Part shown: positions 18,132 to 26,768 of the stretch, in pieces
How the letters are laid out: the number at the start of each line of letters is the position of its first letter
Numbering within the stretch: position 1 is the first letter of the stretch
DNA from: an uncultured Sphingomonadaceae bacterium
Lineage (GTDB): Bacteria > Pseudomonadota > Alphaproteobacteria > Sphingomonadales > Sphingomonadaceae
Direction of reading: 5' to 3'
Assembly: GCA_947488625.1 (NCBI GenBank)
Contig: CANKZR010000001.1
Coordinates: 992,001-1,056,000 of the forward strand
Length of the DNA stretch: 64,000 bases
Notes under the pieces: generated by a model
The model's input: only the letters and a program-made list of their open reading frames with translations
Database searches by the model: none
Told to the model about the DNA's origin: nothing
Translations under genes and position numbers: made by a program

Positions 18132-18575
18132 ATGAGTGAAGCGCAAGACTACGACGTCGTCCGTATCCTTGAGGCCCTGCCGCATCGTTACCCGCTGCTG
18201 CTGGTGGACCGGGTCAGCGAACTCGTCAAAGGCGAGCGGATCACGGCCATCAAGGGCGTGACCATGAACGAGCAGTTCTTTCAGGGCCATTTCCCCGGTC
18301 GGCCGATCATGCCCGGCGTCCTGCAGATAGAAGCGCTGGCGCAAGCGAGCGGCATTCTGGGCATCGAGACGCTGGAGCTGGCAGGAACGGGCAAACTCGT
18401 CTACTTCATGGCCATCGAAAACGCCAAGTTCCGCGCACCCGTGACGCCGGGTTGCCTGTTGACCCTGGAGAGCACCTTCACTCAGCAGCGCAGCAAGGTG
18501 TGCAAGTTCGATTGCAAGGCCAGTGTGGACGGCAAGGTGACCTGCGAAACCAGCATTACGGCGATGATTGCCTGA
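18132..18575 (+). CDS. fabZ: 3-hydroxyacyl-[ACP] dehydratase FabZ
   Basis: Dehydrates beta-hydroxyacyl-ACP in fatty acid elongation. It is 147 residues of the hot-dog fold. The entrance motif [13 protein letters not shown] and the catalytic H53 ([12 protein letters not shown]) and E67 (QIEALAQ) are present. In LPS-producing bacteria lpxD lies before and lpxA/lpxB after fabZ at this locus. Here skp runs straight into fabZ and rpmE follows. Confidence 0.97.
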   Translation: MSEAQDYDVVRILEALPHRYPLLLVDRVSELVKGERITAIKGVTMNEQFFQGHFPGRPIMPGVLQIEALAQASGILGIETLELAGTGKLVYFMAIENAKFRAPVTPGCLLTLESTFTQQRSKVCKFDCKASVDGKVTCETSITAMIA

Positions 18576-18665
18576 TTGGCTTGAAGACCAGACAGGCAAT
18601 CAGTTCTTGCCAAAACACGCAAGCCCAACTATCGGGCGCGCTTTCCCAATCAACAGCTGGTTCGG

Positions 18666-18680
18666 TCGGAACCGTTCCGA
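18666..18680. promoter_or_regulatory. Interrupted palindrome before rpmE
   Basis: TCGGAAC-C-GTTCCGA is a perfect 7+1+7 inverted repeat, 20 bases before the rpmE ATG. It could be an operator or a small hairpin near the ribosome site. There is no direct support for either. Confidence 0.3.
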
Positions 18681-18699
18681 AGCTATGGAGACCAAGGCC

Positions 18700-18927
18700 A
18701 TGAAGGCAGACATTCATCCCGAATACCACATGATCAACGTCAAGATGACCGATGGGACCGAGTTCCAGACGCGCTCCACATGGGGTTCGGAAGGCGACAC
18801 GATGAACCTCGAGATTGATCCCACCAGCCACCCGGCCTGGACCGGCGGCCCGCAGCGCCTTCAGGATGGCGGCCGCGTTGCCCAGTTCAACAAGCGTTTC
18901 GGCGGTCTTTCGCTCAAGAAGAAGTAA
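18700..18927 (+). CDS. rpmE: 50S ribosomal protein L31 (Cys-less form)
   Basis: Large-subunit protein of 75 residues. [19 protein letters not shown] and [13 protein letters not shown] match L31. The zinc CxxC pairs of the C+ form are absent, so this is a zinc-independent version. I chose ATG 18700 because family members begin MKADxHP; a GGAG site lies 9 bases upstream. An in-frame ATG at 18685 is possible. A terminator follows. Confidence 0.94.
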   Translation: MKADIHPEYHMINVKMTDGTEFQTRSTWGSEGDTMNLEIDPTSHPAWTGGPQRLQDGGRVAQFNKRFGGLSLKKK

Positions 18928-18960
18928 GCGCACGCGCGCGACTTCGCTCGAATTTTTGAG

Positions 18961-18988
18961 AAGGGCGGTCCGGTCGGGCCGCCCTTTT
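18961..18988 (+). terminator. Rho-independent terminator after rpmE
   Basis: AAGGGCGG (18961-18968) pairs with CCGCCCTT (18979-18986), and TT follows. It lies between convergent rpmE and the DUF2165 gene and marks the end of the envelope/translation block. Confidence 0.75.
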
Positions 18989-19001
18989 CGCGTGCATGGT
19001 A

Positions 19002-19490
19002 TCAGTCGTCAGGCGTGTGATAGACGAACAACACCGTGACGACGGATGCCATGGCGAACATGAAGGCGCCTTTCAGCGAACCGTCTCCCACCGGCGTCTG
19101 CCACATTTGAAAGAACGCGCCACCCACGGTCATGAAAAGGCCGAACCACGTCAGCAAGGCAAATCCCGCAGCGATTGCACCGGCACGCTTTGCCGCGTGG
19201 AATATCAGTTGATCCGCCTTGCGCGCGGCGAACAGGTGCCATCCGCCCTTCAGGCCGAAGAAGGCCGTGGCGAATTCTCCGATAAGGACGATTGTCAGCG
19301 CAATCCATGCCAGCACGGGGTTTGCGCTCTTGAAGAACAAGGTGTCGGGATAGGCGGCATTGTCCGCGCCCGAGATGACATAGACGAGCGAACCGTGTGC
19401 GGCTTCCAGATTGGCGATGTTCTGCGCTGCATAGAACAGCGCATGGGACCCGATAACCGCCACGAGCGCGGCCTTGATAATTCGCACCAT
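19002..19490 (-). CDS. DUF2165 small integral membrane protein
   Basis: A 162-residue protein with about four membrane helices. It resembles the DUF2165 family of predicted inner-membrane proteins of about 165 residues. Recognisable segments are LFYAAQNIANLEAAHGSLVY, ALTIVLIGEFATAFFGLKG and TWFGLFMTVGGAFFQMWQ. The function is unknown. The ATG at 19490 has a strong GGGGGAGA ribosome site; the frame extends upstream but loses family character. It stands alone, convergent with rpmE. Confidence 0.8.
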   Translation of the reverse strand: MVRIIKAALVAVIGSHALFYAAQNIANLEAAHGSLVYVISGADNAAYPDTLFFKSANPVLAWIALTIVLIGEFATAFFGLKGGWHLFAARKADQLIFHAAKRAGAIAAGFALLTWFGLFMTVGGAFFQMWQTPVGDGSLKGAFMFAMASVVTVLFVYHTPDD

Positions 19491-19612
19491 AGTCTCCCCC
19501 CCAATATGGTGCTCAGGGTACCGCGAGGGGCCATTCGAAGCAAATGGACGGATTTTGACGGCGGTTCTTCGGCTAGTCTGGCTGGATCGGCTCCCTACCG
19601 ATCGAACTTGCC

Positions 19613-20245
19613 TCAACCCCATGTTCTTTCGCGATACCACTTCGTGATCACGTATTTTACGCCTTTGCGCACCTTCATGCCATGATGAAGCGTGGCAGCG
19701 TTTGGTGTGCCGTCGCCGCGCTTGTTGTTCCAGCACACCAGCTTGCCAACCTCGGGCTGGAAGGTTTTACCGATGACCTTGAAGCGAGTACCGCCGCCCG
19801 CCTCGACTTCGTTGAGATAGACCATGAACGTCCAGGTGCGATTGCCTGCCACGCTACAGAATTTCTCGAAGTCGGCGCCTTGCGGTTCGAAATAGTCGGT
19901 ATGGGGCTTGAACTCCTGTCCCACGTCGTAGCGCTGGCCCTGCACGGGCTCCCCATATAACGGATCAATGCCGTTTAGGTCGAACAGCGCTTTTTCCAGA
20001 TCCTTCACCGCCGCTTCCTTCGGGTCGAGATCGCAGGTCTCGCTGGTACGAAAGTAATCATCCCCATTGGGATCGGCGATGGTGGAAGGGCGGCGATCCT
20101 TGTCGATAAGGGTGATGAGGCCAGCGCAGAGGTCCGCCGGAATGAAACCGGGGCAATCGAGCAGTGTCAGGCGAGGAGAGGGAACGCGGCGAACGCGTTG
20201 GTCCTGCAACAGGAATTCTGGTGTGGTTTCGCCCGGAGTCGTCAT
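19613..20245 (-). CDS. Prolyl 4-hydroxylase-like 2OG-Fe(II) oxygenase
   Basis: A 210-residue dioxygenase of the P4H superfamily, which hydroxylates proline or related residues using 2-oxoglutarate and iron. The iron ligands are visible as H115 and D117 (KPHTDYF) and the distal His in TLHHGMKV (187 or 188). K194 or K197 is placed to bind 2-oxoglutarate. The ATG at 20245 gives MTTPGETTPEF; an upstream in-frame start at 20326 would add 27 residues with no clear similarity. The target protein is unknown. No neighbour suggests one. Confidence 0.82.
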   Translation of the reverse strand: MTTPGETTPEFLLQDQRVRRVPSPRLTLLDCPGFIPADLCAGLITLIDKDRRPSTIADPNGDDYFRTSETCDLDPKEAAVKDLEKALFDLNGIDPLYGEPVQGQRYDVGQEFKPHTDYFEPQGADFEKFCSVAGNRTWTFMVYLNEVEAGGGTRFKVIGKTFQPEVGKLVCWNNKRGDGTPNAATLHHGMKVRKGVKYVITKWYRERTWG

Positions 20246-20378
20246 GATTTCCTGTTTAGCCGCGCCTTTGGCTCGATCAACCGACGAAATTTTCTTGCGT
20301 CTGAACGGTTCTGAAGCACTTTTCACTTTGCATGGGGCATGAGTTGTGCAACAGGCTCGCGCCCGCGCCGAATGCGGC

Positions 20379-20406
20379 TTGACCGTACGGCGCAGACCCC
20401 TAACAG
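20379..20406 (+). promoter_or_regulatory. Promoter of tRNA-His
   Basis: TTGACC (20379-20384), 16-base spacer, TAACAG (20401-20406). It ends 32 bases before the tRNA. Confidence 0.55.
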
Positions 20407-20438
20407 GCCGCCTCTCGGCATGTGTGCCTGGTTGTTGT

Positions 20439-20516
20439 GGCGATCGTAGCTCAGTTGGTTAGAGCGCCGGTTTGTGGTACCGGAGGTCGCGGGTTCAAAC
20501 CCCGTCGATCGCCCCA
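20439..20516 (+). tRNA. tRNA-His (GTG)
   Basis: Cloverleaf with acceptor GCGATCG/CGATCGC, D arm GCTC/GAGC, anticodon stem CCGGT/ACCGG, loop TTGTGGT and T arm ending in GGTTCAAAC. The anticodon GTG is at 20474-20476. The extra 5' G (-1, position 20439) faces C73, the histidine identity pair, and CCA is encoded at 20514-20516. Confidence 0.97.
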
Positions 20517-20563
20517 TTATCTCCAGCATTCCTGCTAGTTTTGGATCAAGAGAGGGCAAGGCA

Positions 20564-21628
20564 ATGCCGGCATTCTGGAGTGAACCCGACTGGGACGATC
20601 ACGAGCGAGTGGAGGTCGTGCATGATCGCGCCTCCGGCCTTACCGCCATTATCGCGCTGCATTCCACCCATCTCGGCCCCGCAGCGGGGGGTACCCGTTT
20701 CTGGCATTATGCCGATCCCGCCAATGGTATGCGCGATGCGCTGCGTCTTTCGCGCGGGATGAGCTACAAGAATGCCATGGCTGGCTTGCCCATCGGTGGC
20801 GGCAAGGCCGTGGTCCTGCTCGACAAGTCCGGCAAGAAGACAGAAGCCATGCTGCGCGCTTTCGGTGACGCGGTGGAGGCACTGGATGGCCGCTATGTCA
20901 CCGCAGAGGACGTTGGTGCGACGGAAGCCGACATGGTCGCCATTCGCACCCGCACGGAACATGTCTGCGGACTTCCCGCCGAAGAGGGCGACGCGGGCGG
21001 CGACCCCGGCCCGTTCACCGCCATGGGCATCTACCACGGTATCAAGGCCGCGGTTGCGCACAAGCTGGGCAAGGATTCGATGCAGGGCGTGCGCGTGGCA
21101 GTGCAGGGCTGCGGCTCCGTGGGCGGCGGCGTGGCGCGATTGCTGGCAAAGGACGGCGCACGACTGACCCTTTCCGATATCGATGGCAAGCGGGCCGAAG
21201 CCATGGCGCAGGAACTGGGCGGCAAGGCGGTTTCCGCAGATCAGGTGATGGGCGTCGAATGCGACGTATTCAGCCCCAATGCGCTGGGCGCCATTCTCGA
21301 TGACGAGGGGATTGCCCGTCTTGATTGCGCGATCGTGGCTGGTGGTGCGAACAACCAGTTGGCGCGGCCCGCACACGGACAGCAATTGCACGAGCGCGGC
21401 ATCCTCTATGCGCCCGACTACGTTATCAACGCAGGCGGCATCATCAATGTCAGCTATGAATACCTTTGCCGCCGCGAAGGTACGCCGTGCGATATCAACG
21501 AGGTTCGCAAGCGCATCGCACAAATTCCCGCACGCCTTGCCGAGATATGGAGCGAAAGCGACAGCTCCGGCCGGCCTTCAAACGAGGTTGCCGATGCCAT
21601 GGCGCAAAGGTTGATCGGTCGCGCCTGA
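20564..21628 (+). CDS. Glu/Leu/Phe/Val dehydrogenase family protein
   Basis: NAD-dependent amino acid dehydrogenase of 354 residues, closest in pattern to leucine/valine dehydrogenases. The substrate lysines are K69 (GMSYKNAMAG) and K81 (PIGGGKAVV), and GPAAGGTRFW precedes them. TAEDVGATEADM and the Rossmann motif VQGCGSVGGGVA follow, then VINAGGIINVSYEY near the end. It would catalyse reversible oxidative deamination of a branched-chain or aromatic amino acid; the substrate cannot be set from sequence alone. The ATG at 20564 lies 47 bases after tRNA-His. The frame reads back into the tRNA, which cannot be coding. Confidence 0.9.
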   Translation: MPAFWSEPDWDDHERVEVVHDRASGLTAIIALHSTHLGPAAGGTRFWHYADPANGMRDALRLSRGMSYKNAMAGLPIGGGKAVVLLDKSGKKTEAMLRAFGDAVEALDGRYVTAEDVGATEADMVAIRTRTEHVCGLPAEEGDAGGDPGPFTAMGIYHGIKAAVAHKLGKDSMQGVRVAVQGCGSVGGGVARLLAKDGARLTLSDIDGKRAEAMAQELGGKAVSADQVMGVECDVFSPNALGAILDDEGIARLDCAIVAGGANNQLARPAHGQQLHERGILYAPDYVINAGGIINVSYEYLCRREGTPCDINEVRKRIAQIPARLAEIWSESDSSGRPSNEVADAMAQRLIGRA

Positions 21629-21715
21629 GAGGTGCTGCGATACAGCTTCGGTTTTCCTTGTTCACGCGCGCGGCGACTGTAAAAGGCCGGGCGAGAGGAT
21701 GACTTTGTCCAGAAT

Positions 21716-22450
21716 ATGCATGGTTTCGCCAATCCTGCCCGTTTCCTGAAAATCGCCAGATGGCTTACCGTGCCGCTTCTGGTGAGTGGGCTGGTTCTGT
21801 CGTTTGGCGCCGTGCTCTGGGGCCTGACGCAGGTTCCACCCGATCGGTTGATGGGCGATACCGTGCGTATCCTGTTCGTACACGTTCCCGCCGCGTGGCT
21901 GGGCATGGGCGGATGGTCCGCGATAGCCATCGCCAGTCTGGTGGAGCTTGTGTGGCGTCATCCACTGGCAGCCATCGCTGCGCGCGCCGCGGCCGTACCG
22001 GGCGCCACCTTTACCGCGCTGTGCCTTGTGACCGGTTCCATCTGGGGACGACCTACATGGGGCACGTGGTGGGTGTGGGACGGGCGGCTTACTTCGATGC
22101 TGGTGCTCTTGTTCCTCTACTTCGGCTATATCGCGCTTTCGTCCTCCCTGGCGCGGGAAGGCCAACCTAGCCGCATCGCTGCCATCTTCGGCCTGGTGGG
22201 TGCGATCAACATTCCGATCATCAACCGTTCAGTGGTGTGGTGGAATAGTCTTCACCAGCCGCCCAGCATAACCATGGGCGAAAGTTCCATTGATCCGGTT
22301 TTCCTGTGGCCGCTATTGATAGCAACGCTTGGCTTTTCTCTCCTGTTCGGCGGGGTCGTTCTTGCACGCATGCGGGCAATCCTTGCCGATACCCAGGCAG
22401 AGGCACGATTGCGGCGCAAGGCCATGCAGGCAGAGGAAGTGGCACGGTGA
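21716..22450 (+). CDS. ccmC: Heme exporter permease CcmC
   Basis: Membrane protein of 244 residues and six helices that loads heme onto CcmE for cytochrome c maturation. The periplasmic tryptophan-rich heme motif WGRPTWGTWWVWDGRLTS and the histidines in its flanking loops (LFVHVPAAW, SLHQPPS) are present. First gene of a seven-gene ccm run. ccmA and ccmB, which usually precede it, are not in the window. Stop and ccmD start overlap (GTGA). Confidence 0.96.
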   Translation: MHGFANPARFLKIARWLTVPLLVSGLVLSFGAVLWGLTQVPPDRLMGDTVRILFVHVPAAWLGMGGWSAIAIASLVELVWRHPLAAIAARAAAVPGATFTALCLVTGSIWGRPTWGTWWVWDGRLTSMLVLLFLYFGYIALSSSLAREGQPSRIAAIFGLVGAINIPIINRSVVWWNSLHQPPSITMGESSIDPVFLWPLLIATLGFSLLFGGVVLARMRAILADTQAEARLRRKAMQAEEVAR

Positions 22451-22587
22451 GAGAATCGCTGGACCAGTGGGTGTTCGTTTATGCGGCCTTGGGCGTAACG
22501 CTCGTTGGCACTCTGGCGCTGGTTATCTCCAGCTGGCTGGCAATGCGCCGCGCAGAGAAGCGGCGAGAGGAGACTCGCAGGAAATGA
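22447..22587 (+). CDS. ccmD: Heme exporter protein CcmD
   Basis: A 46-residue single-helix protein that helps release holo-CcmE from CcmABC. It starts with GTG at 22447 inside the ccmC stop. The helix is VFVYAALGVTLVGTLALVIS followed by a basic tail (MRRAEKRREETRRK). Size, topology and position identify it. The stop overlaps the ccmE ATG. Confidence 0.9.
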   Translation: MRESLDQWVFVYAALGVTLVGTLALVISSWLAMRRAEKRREETRRK

Positions 22588-23069
22588 ATGCGGAAAGATC
22601 CGGCGGGCTCAAGCCCAAGCACCAGAGACTGGTGCTGGTGGTCGTCGCGCTTGTCGCGCTGGTAGGGGCGGGGCTGCTGGCGGCCTATGCGCTGCGCAAT
22701 CAGGCAAGCTATTTCTACGTGCCGGCCGATATCGCCGCCAGTCCGCCCGTGCCGGGAGAGGCCATTCGTCTGGGCGGCATGGTGGAAAACGGGTCTATCG
22801 ACACCGCCGATGACGGGGTGACGGTGGAATTCGTGGTGCAGGACGGGCAGGCGCGCGTACCGGTCATCTACGCAGGGATCGTGCCCGCGTTGTTCGTGGA
22901 AGGATCGGGCGTCGTGGCCGAAGGAAGCATGCGCGCCGATGGTACTTTCGTAGCAGACAACCTGCTTGCCAAGCATGACGAGAATTACATGCCGCGCGAA
23001 CTTGAAGGCATGAGCACGGCTGAACTTCGCGAGGAATTGCAGGAAAGCGTAGCAGGCGCGAACGAATGA
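22584..23069 (+). CDS. ccmE: Heme chaperone CcmE
   Basis: Periplasmic heme carrier of 161 residues anchored by one N-terminal helix (about residues 14-36). The heme is attached through H131 in LLAKHDENYMP, and Y135 provides the usual axial ligand. The beta-barrel core (IRLGGMV, VEFVVQD, LFVEGSGVVAEG) is complete. 4-base overlaps on both sides (ccmD and ccmF). Confidence 0.96.
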   Translation: MNAERSGGLKPKHQRLVLVVVALVALVGAGLLAAYALRNQASYFYVPADIAASPPVPGEAIRLGGMVENGSIDTADDGVTVEFVVQDGQARVPVIYAGIVPALFVEGSGVVAEGSMRADGTFVADNLLAKHDENYMPRELEGMSTAELREELQESVAGANE

Positions 23070-25024
23070 TAGCCGAGATCGGCCTTGCTGCCCTGTGGCT
23101 GGCTGCCGCACTGGCTGTTCTGCAATTGCTTGCCGGCTTCCTTGGTGTGCGGGACGAAAATAGCGCGCTCGTCGCGCTCGTCCGCCCGGCGGCGGTTCTG
23201 CAGGCAGGGCTTTGCGCGGTATCATTCGGCGCGCTGGTCTATGCCTTTGCCGTCACCGATCTTTCCGTGAAGCTGGTCGCCACCCATTCGCATTCGATGA
23301 AGCCGATGGCGTTCAAGCTGTCAGGCGCCTGGGCCAATCACGAAGGTTCCATGCTGCTGTGGATCACCGTGATGGCACTGGCGGGCGGTCTTATCGCGCT
23401 GATCGAACATCGCCTGCCCAAGCGCATGATGATGGCGACGCTGGGTGCGCAGGCCTGTGTGGCGGTGGGCTTTTACCTGTTCATCCTGCTGTCTTCCAAT
23501 CCGTTCGAGCGACTTTCACCCGTTCCCGCCGATGGCAACGGACTGAACCCTCTGCTGCAGGACATGGGCGTCTCGTTCCATCCGCCCACGCTGTATATCG
23601 GCTATGTCGGCCTGTCGGTGGCCTTCAGCTTTGCCGTAGGCGCGCTGCTGACGCGTAACGTGACGCCCGAGTTCGCCCGCGCAATGCGTCCATGGGTGCT
23701 GGCCTCGTGGATATTCCTCACCATCGGTATCGCTGCCGGTTCATACTGGGCGTATTACGAACTGGGCTGGGGCGGCTGGTGGTTCTGGGATCCGGTGGAA
23801 AACGCCAGTCTGATGCCGTGGTTGGCGGCCACGGCCTTGCTGCATTCCGCCAGTGTTCTGGCTGCGCGTGACGCCTTGCGCACGTGGACGATCATGCTGG
23901 GCGTCATCGCCTTTTCGATGAGCATGCTGGGTACTTTCCTGGTGCGTTCGGGCATTCTCACCTCGGTTCATGCCTTCGCCGTCGATCCGGAACGCGGCAG
24001 CTTCATCCTGGTGCTGCTGGCGCTGTACATAGGTGGCGCGCTGGTGCTGTTCGCCCTGCGTGCCAACACTATTGCGGAAGGGGAGCGTTTTGCGCTGCTC
24101 AGCCGAGAAGGCGCACTGGTGGTGAACAATGTAGCGCTTTCCGCCATTCTCGCCATCGTGCTGCTGGGCACGCTCTATCCGCTGTTGACGGAAGCCTTCG
24201 ACGTACGCGTTTCCGTGGGGCCGCCCTATTTCAATCCGGTCAGTGCGATCTTCTTCCTGCCGATGCTGGCCATCCTTGCGGTCGGGCCAATGCTTCGCTG
24301 GCGAAGGGATTCGTTCGAACGGATCAGGTTGCCCGTGATCATAATCGCCGTGGTCACTCTTGCCATGTTCGCGCTGGTGCTGGTGTTGAGCGACATCGGT
24401 CTGCTGCCTCTGCTGGGACTGGCGACGGCCGCAGGCGTGGCAATTGCCAGCTTCATGCCACTGCGCGGCCGCAACCTGCTGCGCACACCGCTGCCCGTCT
24501 GGGGCATGTGTGTGGCGCATTTCGGCGTGGCGGTGGCACTGTTCGGCGTGGCTGCCGACACCGCGTTCCAGCAGGAGCGGCTGGTTGCAGCCTCGCCCGG
24601 AGACGTAATCGAGGTCGGCCCATGGGAGGCGACGATGATGTCCGTCAGCCCTGTCGCTGGTCCCAATTGGACAGCAATGCAGGGTGATCTTCTGGTAAGT
24701 TACGACGGCGGACCAATGCGTGAAGCTCATCCACAGGCGCGCAGTTTCTGGGCGCCGCAAGGCGAAACGAGCGAAGTTGCCCTGCTTACCCGGTGGAACG
24801 GCCAACTGTATGTGGCGCTGGGCAATATGGCGGAAGATGGCCGCTGGCAGCTGCGTCTCTGGTGGAAACCGTTCGTCACCTACATCTGGTACGGCGGGCT
24901 GCTGATCGCGTTTGGCGGTATGCTGGCGTTGCTGGGCCGCGTGATCGGCGATGTTCGTCGTCGCTCTGCCGAGGTGCGCGACGAAGAACGTCGGATCGAG
25001 GAAGCGGAGCTGGCTGCATCATGA
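23066..25024 (+). CDS. ccmF: Cytochrome c heme lyase subunit CcmF
   Basis: Large membrane protein of 652 residues that transfers heme from CcmE to apocytochrome c together with CcmH/I. Many membrane helices are visible, with the tryptophan-rich segment YELGWGGWWFWDPVENASLM and the conserved histidines in LLHSASVL and SVHAF. A large periplasmic domain lies near residues 510-610, before the last helix. 4-base overlap with ccmE and ccmG. Confidence 0.96.
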   Translation: MIAEIGLAALWLAAALAVLQLLAGFLGVRDENSALVALVRPAAVLQAGLCAVSFGALVYAFAVTDLSVKLVATHSHSMKPMAFKLSGAWANHEGSMLLWITVMALAGGLIALIEHRLPKRMMMATLGAQACVAVGFYLFILLSSNPFERLSPVPADGNGLNPLLQDMGVSFHPPTLYIGYVGLSVAFSFAVGALLTRNVTPEFARAMRPWVLASWIFLTIGIAAGSYWAYYELGWGGWWFWDPVENASLMPWLAATALLHSASVLAARDALRTWTIMLGVIAFSMSMLGTFLVRSGILTSVHAFAVDPERGSFILVLLALYIGGALVLFALRANTIAEGERFALLSREGALVVNNVALSAILAIVLLGTLYPLLTEAFDVRVSVGPPYFNPVSAIFFLPMLAILAVGPMLRWRRDSFERIRLPVIIIAVVTLAMFALVLVLSDIGLLPLLGLATAAGVAIASFMPLRGRNLLRTPLPVWGMCVAHFGVAVALFGVAADTAFQQERLVAASPGDVIEVGPWEATMMSVSPVAGPNWTAMQGDLLVSYDGGPMREAHPQARSFWAPQGETSEVALLTRWNGQLYVALGNMAEDGRWQLRLWWKPFVTYIWYGGLLIAFGGMLALLGRVIGDVRRRSAEVRDEERRIEEAELAAS

Positions 25025-25557
25025 GACGCCTTCGGTACGGCCTCTGGATCATCGTTGGCATTGCTGCGGCCCTGTTTGGCCTGTTCGCCTACCAACTGTC
25101 GCAGCCGAAAAACGATTTTGTCCAGTCCGCCATGGTTGGCGAACCGATGCCGCAATTCGATCTCCCGCCGATCGTGGAGAGCAGGCCGGGGCTCAGCCGC
25201 GCAGACCTGGTCGACGGTGAACCCAAGCTGCTGAACATATTCGCGAGCTGGTGCATCCCCTGCGCGGCGGAAGCGCCGCAACTCGAGGCGCTGGAGCGCG
25301 CTGGAGCGAATATCGTCGCCGTGGCTATTCGCGACCGGCCCGAAGATGTCGAGCGCTTCCTATCCATCTACGGCAATCCCTTCACGCGTATCGGGAAGGA
25401 CGATATTTCCGAACTGCAACTCGCCATTGGCTCCTCTGGCGTGCCGGAAACCTTCGTGATCGATGGCAACGGAGTTATTACGTACCAGCATATTGGCGAC
25501 ATTCGCGAAGACGACGTTCCCATGCTGCTGGAAGAATTGCGGAAGGCGGGGGCATGA
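25021..25557 (+). CDS. ccmG: Thiol:disulfide interchange protein CcmG/DsbE
   Basis: Membrane-tethered thioredoxin of 178 residues that reduces the heme-binding cysteines of apocytochrome c. It has one N-terminal helix, and the active site is WC78-I-P-C81. The GVPETF cis-Pro loop follows. It starts inside the ccmF stop and its own stop overlaps ccmH. Confidence 0.95.
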   Translation: MRRLRYGLWIIVGIAAALFGLFAYQLSQPKNDFVQSAMVGEPMPQFDLPPIVESRPGLSRADLVDGEPKLLNIFASWCIPCAAEAPQLEALERAGANIVAVAIRDRPEDVERFLSIYGNPFTRIGKDDISELQLAIGSSGVPETFVIDGNGVITYQHIGDIREDDVPMLLEELRKAGA

Positions 25558-25979
25558 TGCGCTGGTTGCTGCTCCTTCTGGCCGTGCTGGCACTGGTGCA
25601 ACCTGCCAGTGCGCAGGATCGCATGCCGCCGGCACCCTACGCCTATACCCAGCTGCAGGACCCCGCATTGGAAGCGCAGGCGCGTGAACTGATGCACACG
25701 CTGCGCTGCCTAAAGTGCCAGAGCCAGTCCATCGCCGATAGCGACGCGCCCATGGCCGGAGACATGCGCCACCAGGTTCGCGCCCGCATCGCCGCGGGTC
25801 AAAGCCCGGACGAGGTGCGCGCATGGCTGATCTCTCGCTATGGAGATTACGTCAGCTACGATCCGCAAGTCAGCGCGACCACCTGGCCGCTGTTCGTGCT
25901 ACCCATCGTATTGCTGCTGCTTGCCGGCACGATACTGCTGCGCCGTCTGGGCAAGCGCGCTGCGGATGATGCTGCATGA
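25554..25979 (+). CDS. ccmH: Cytochrome c maturation protein CcmH
   Basis: Thiol-redox protein of 141 residues (CycL type). A signal peptide ends near QPASAQ. The motif LRC52-L-K-C55-QSQSIADS presents the reactive cysteines, and one C-terminal helix anchors it. This is the short form, with the TPR part encoded separately by the next gene (ccmI). Confidence 0.95.
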   Translation: MMRWLLLLLAVLALVQPASAQDRMPPAPYAYTQLQDPALEAQARELMHTLRCLKCQSQSIADSDAPMAGDMRHQVRARIAAGQSPDEVRAWLISRYGDYVSYDPQVSATTWPLFVLPIVLLLLAGTILLRRLGKRAADDAA

Positions 25980-26677
25980 CCTGGATTATAGTCATTTCGC
26001 TGGCACTGATCGCCTTTGCCCTTGCCGTCTTCGGTTTCAGGATATCGCGCGGGCTTTGGACCAGCCTTGCCGCCGTGCTGGGATTCGGCCTTGCGGGCTA
26101 TGCCTTGCAGGCCAGCCCGGAACTGCCATCCTCTCCTACATCGGCCACCGATCTGGCAGGTGGGCAGGCTTTCGATATCGTGGCCGCGCGGCAAGAGTTC
26201 GTGGCGCAGGAAGACAAGTCTGGCAGCAATATGCTGATAACCTCCGACGCATGGGCACGACGCGGACGTTATGCCGAAGCAGCGCAGATGCTGGCCGGTG
26301 TCACGCGAGAGAACCCGCAGGATTTCGAGGCGTGGTTGGCCCAGGGGATCGTGCTTACCGAACATGCGGGCGGTTCCCTGACGCAGGCATCTCTCTATGC
26401 CTTCCAGCGCGCATCCAACCTGAAGCCCGATCACCTTGCGCCCGGATATTTCCTCGGGTCCTCGCTGGTGCGACAGGGCCGCCTGATGGAAGCGCGGCAG
26501 GTGTGGAGCGACACCCTCGATAGTGCGCAGGACGATGCAGAGGGAAGGCCGGGTCTCGAGAACCGTCTCGCGCGGCTCGATGGCATACTGGCTGCGATGC
26601 AAGCAGGGCAGCAGCCACTTGCTCCTCAGACACAGCCTCCTCCACAGGACACTGTGCCACCGGACGACGCACGATGA
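25976..26677 (+). CDS. ccmI: CcmI/CycH-like TPR protein
   Basis: Apocytochrome c chaperone of 233 residues. Two N-terminal helices (about residues 3-20 and 25-45) are followed by a periplasmic TPR region (WARRGRYAEAAQML, then LGSSLVRQGRLMEARQVW) and a Pro/Gln-rich tail. It overlaps ccmH by 4 bases and closes the ccm run. Similarity is by architecture and position more than by fixed residues. Confidence 0.85.
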   Translation: MTWIIVISLALIAFALAVFGFRISRGLWTSLAAVLGFGLAGYALQASPELPSSPTSATDLAGGQAFDIVAARQEFVAQEDKSGSNMLITSDAWARRGRYAEAAQMLAGVTRENPQDFEAWLAQGIVLTEHAGGSLTQASLYAFQRASNLKPDHLAPGYFLGSSLVRQGRLMEARQVWSDTLDSAQDDAEGRPGLENRLARLDGILAAMQAGQQPLAPQTQPPPQDTVPPDDAR

Positions 26678-26768
26678 TGCTGCGCCGCATCATGTTGCGG
26701 CTTGTCCCCAGTGCTGCTAACGCGCCCGCTTCGCCGTTCGCTACGGGTCTGATGGGCTGAAAATCCAG

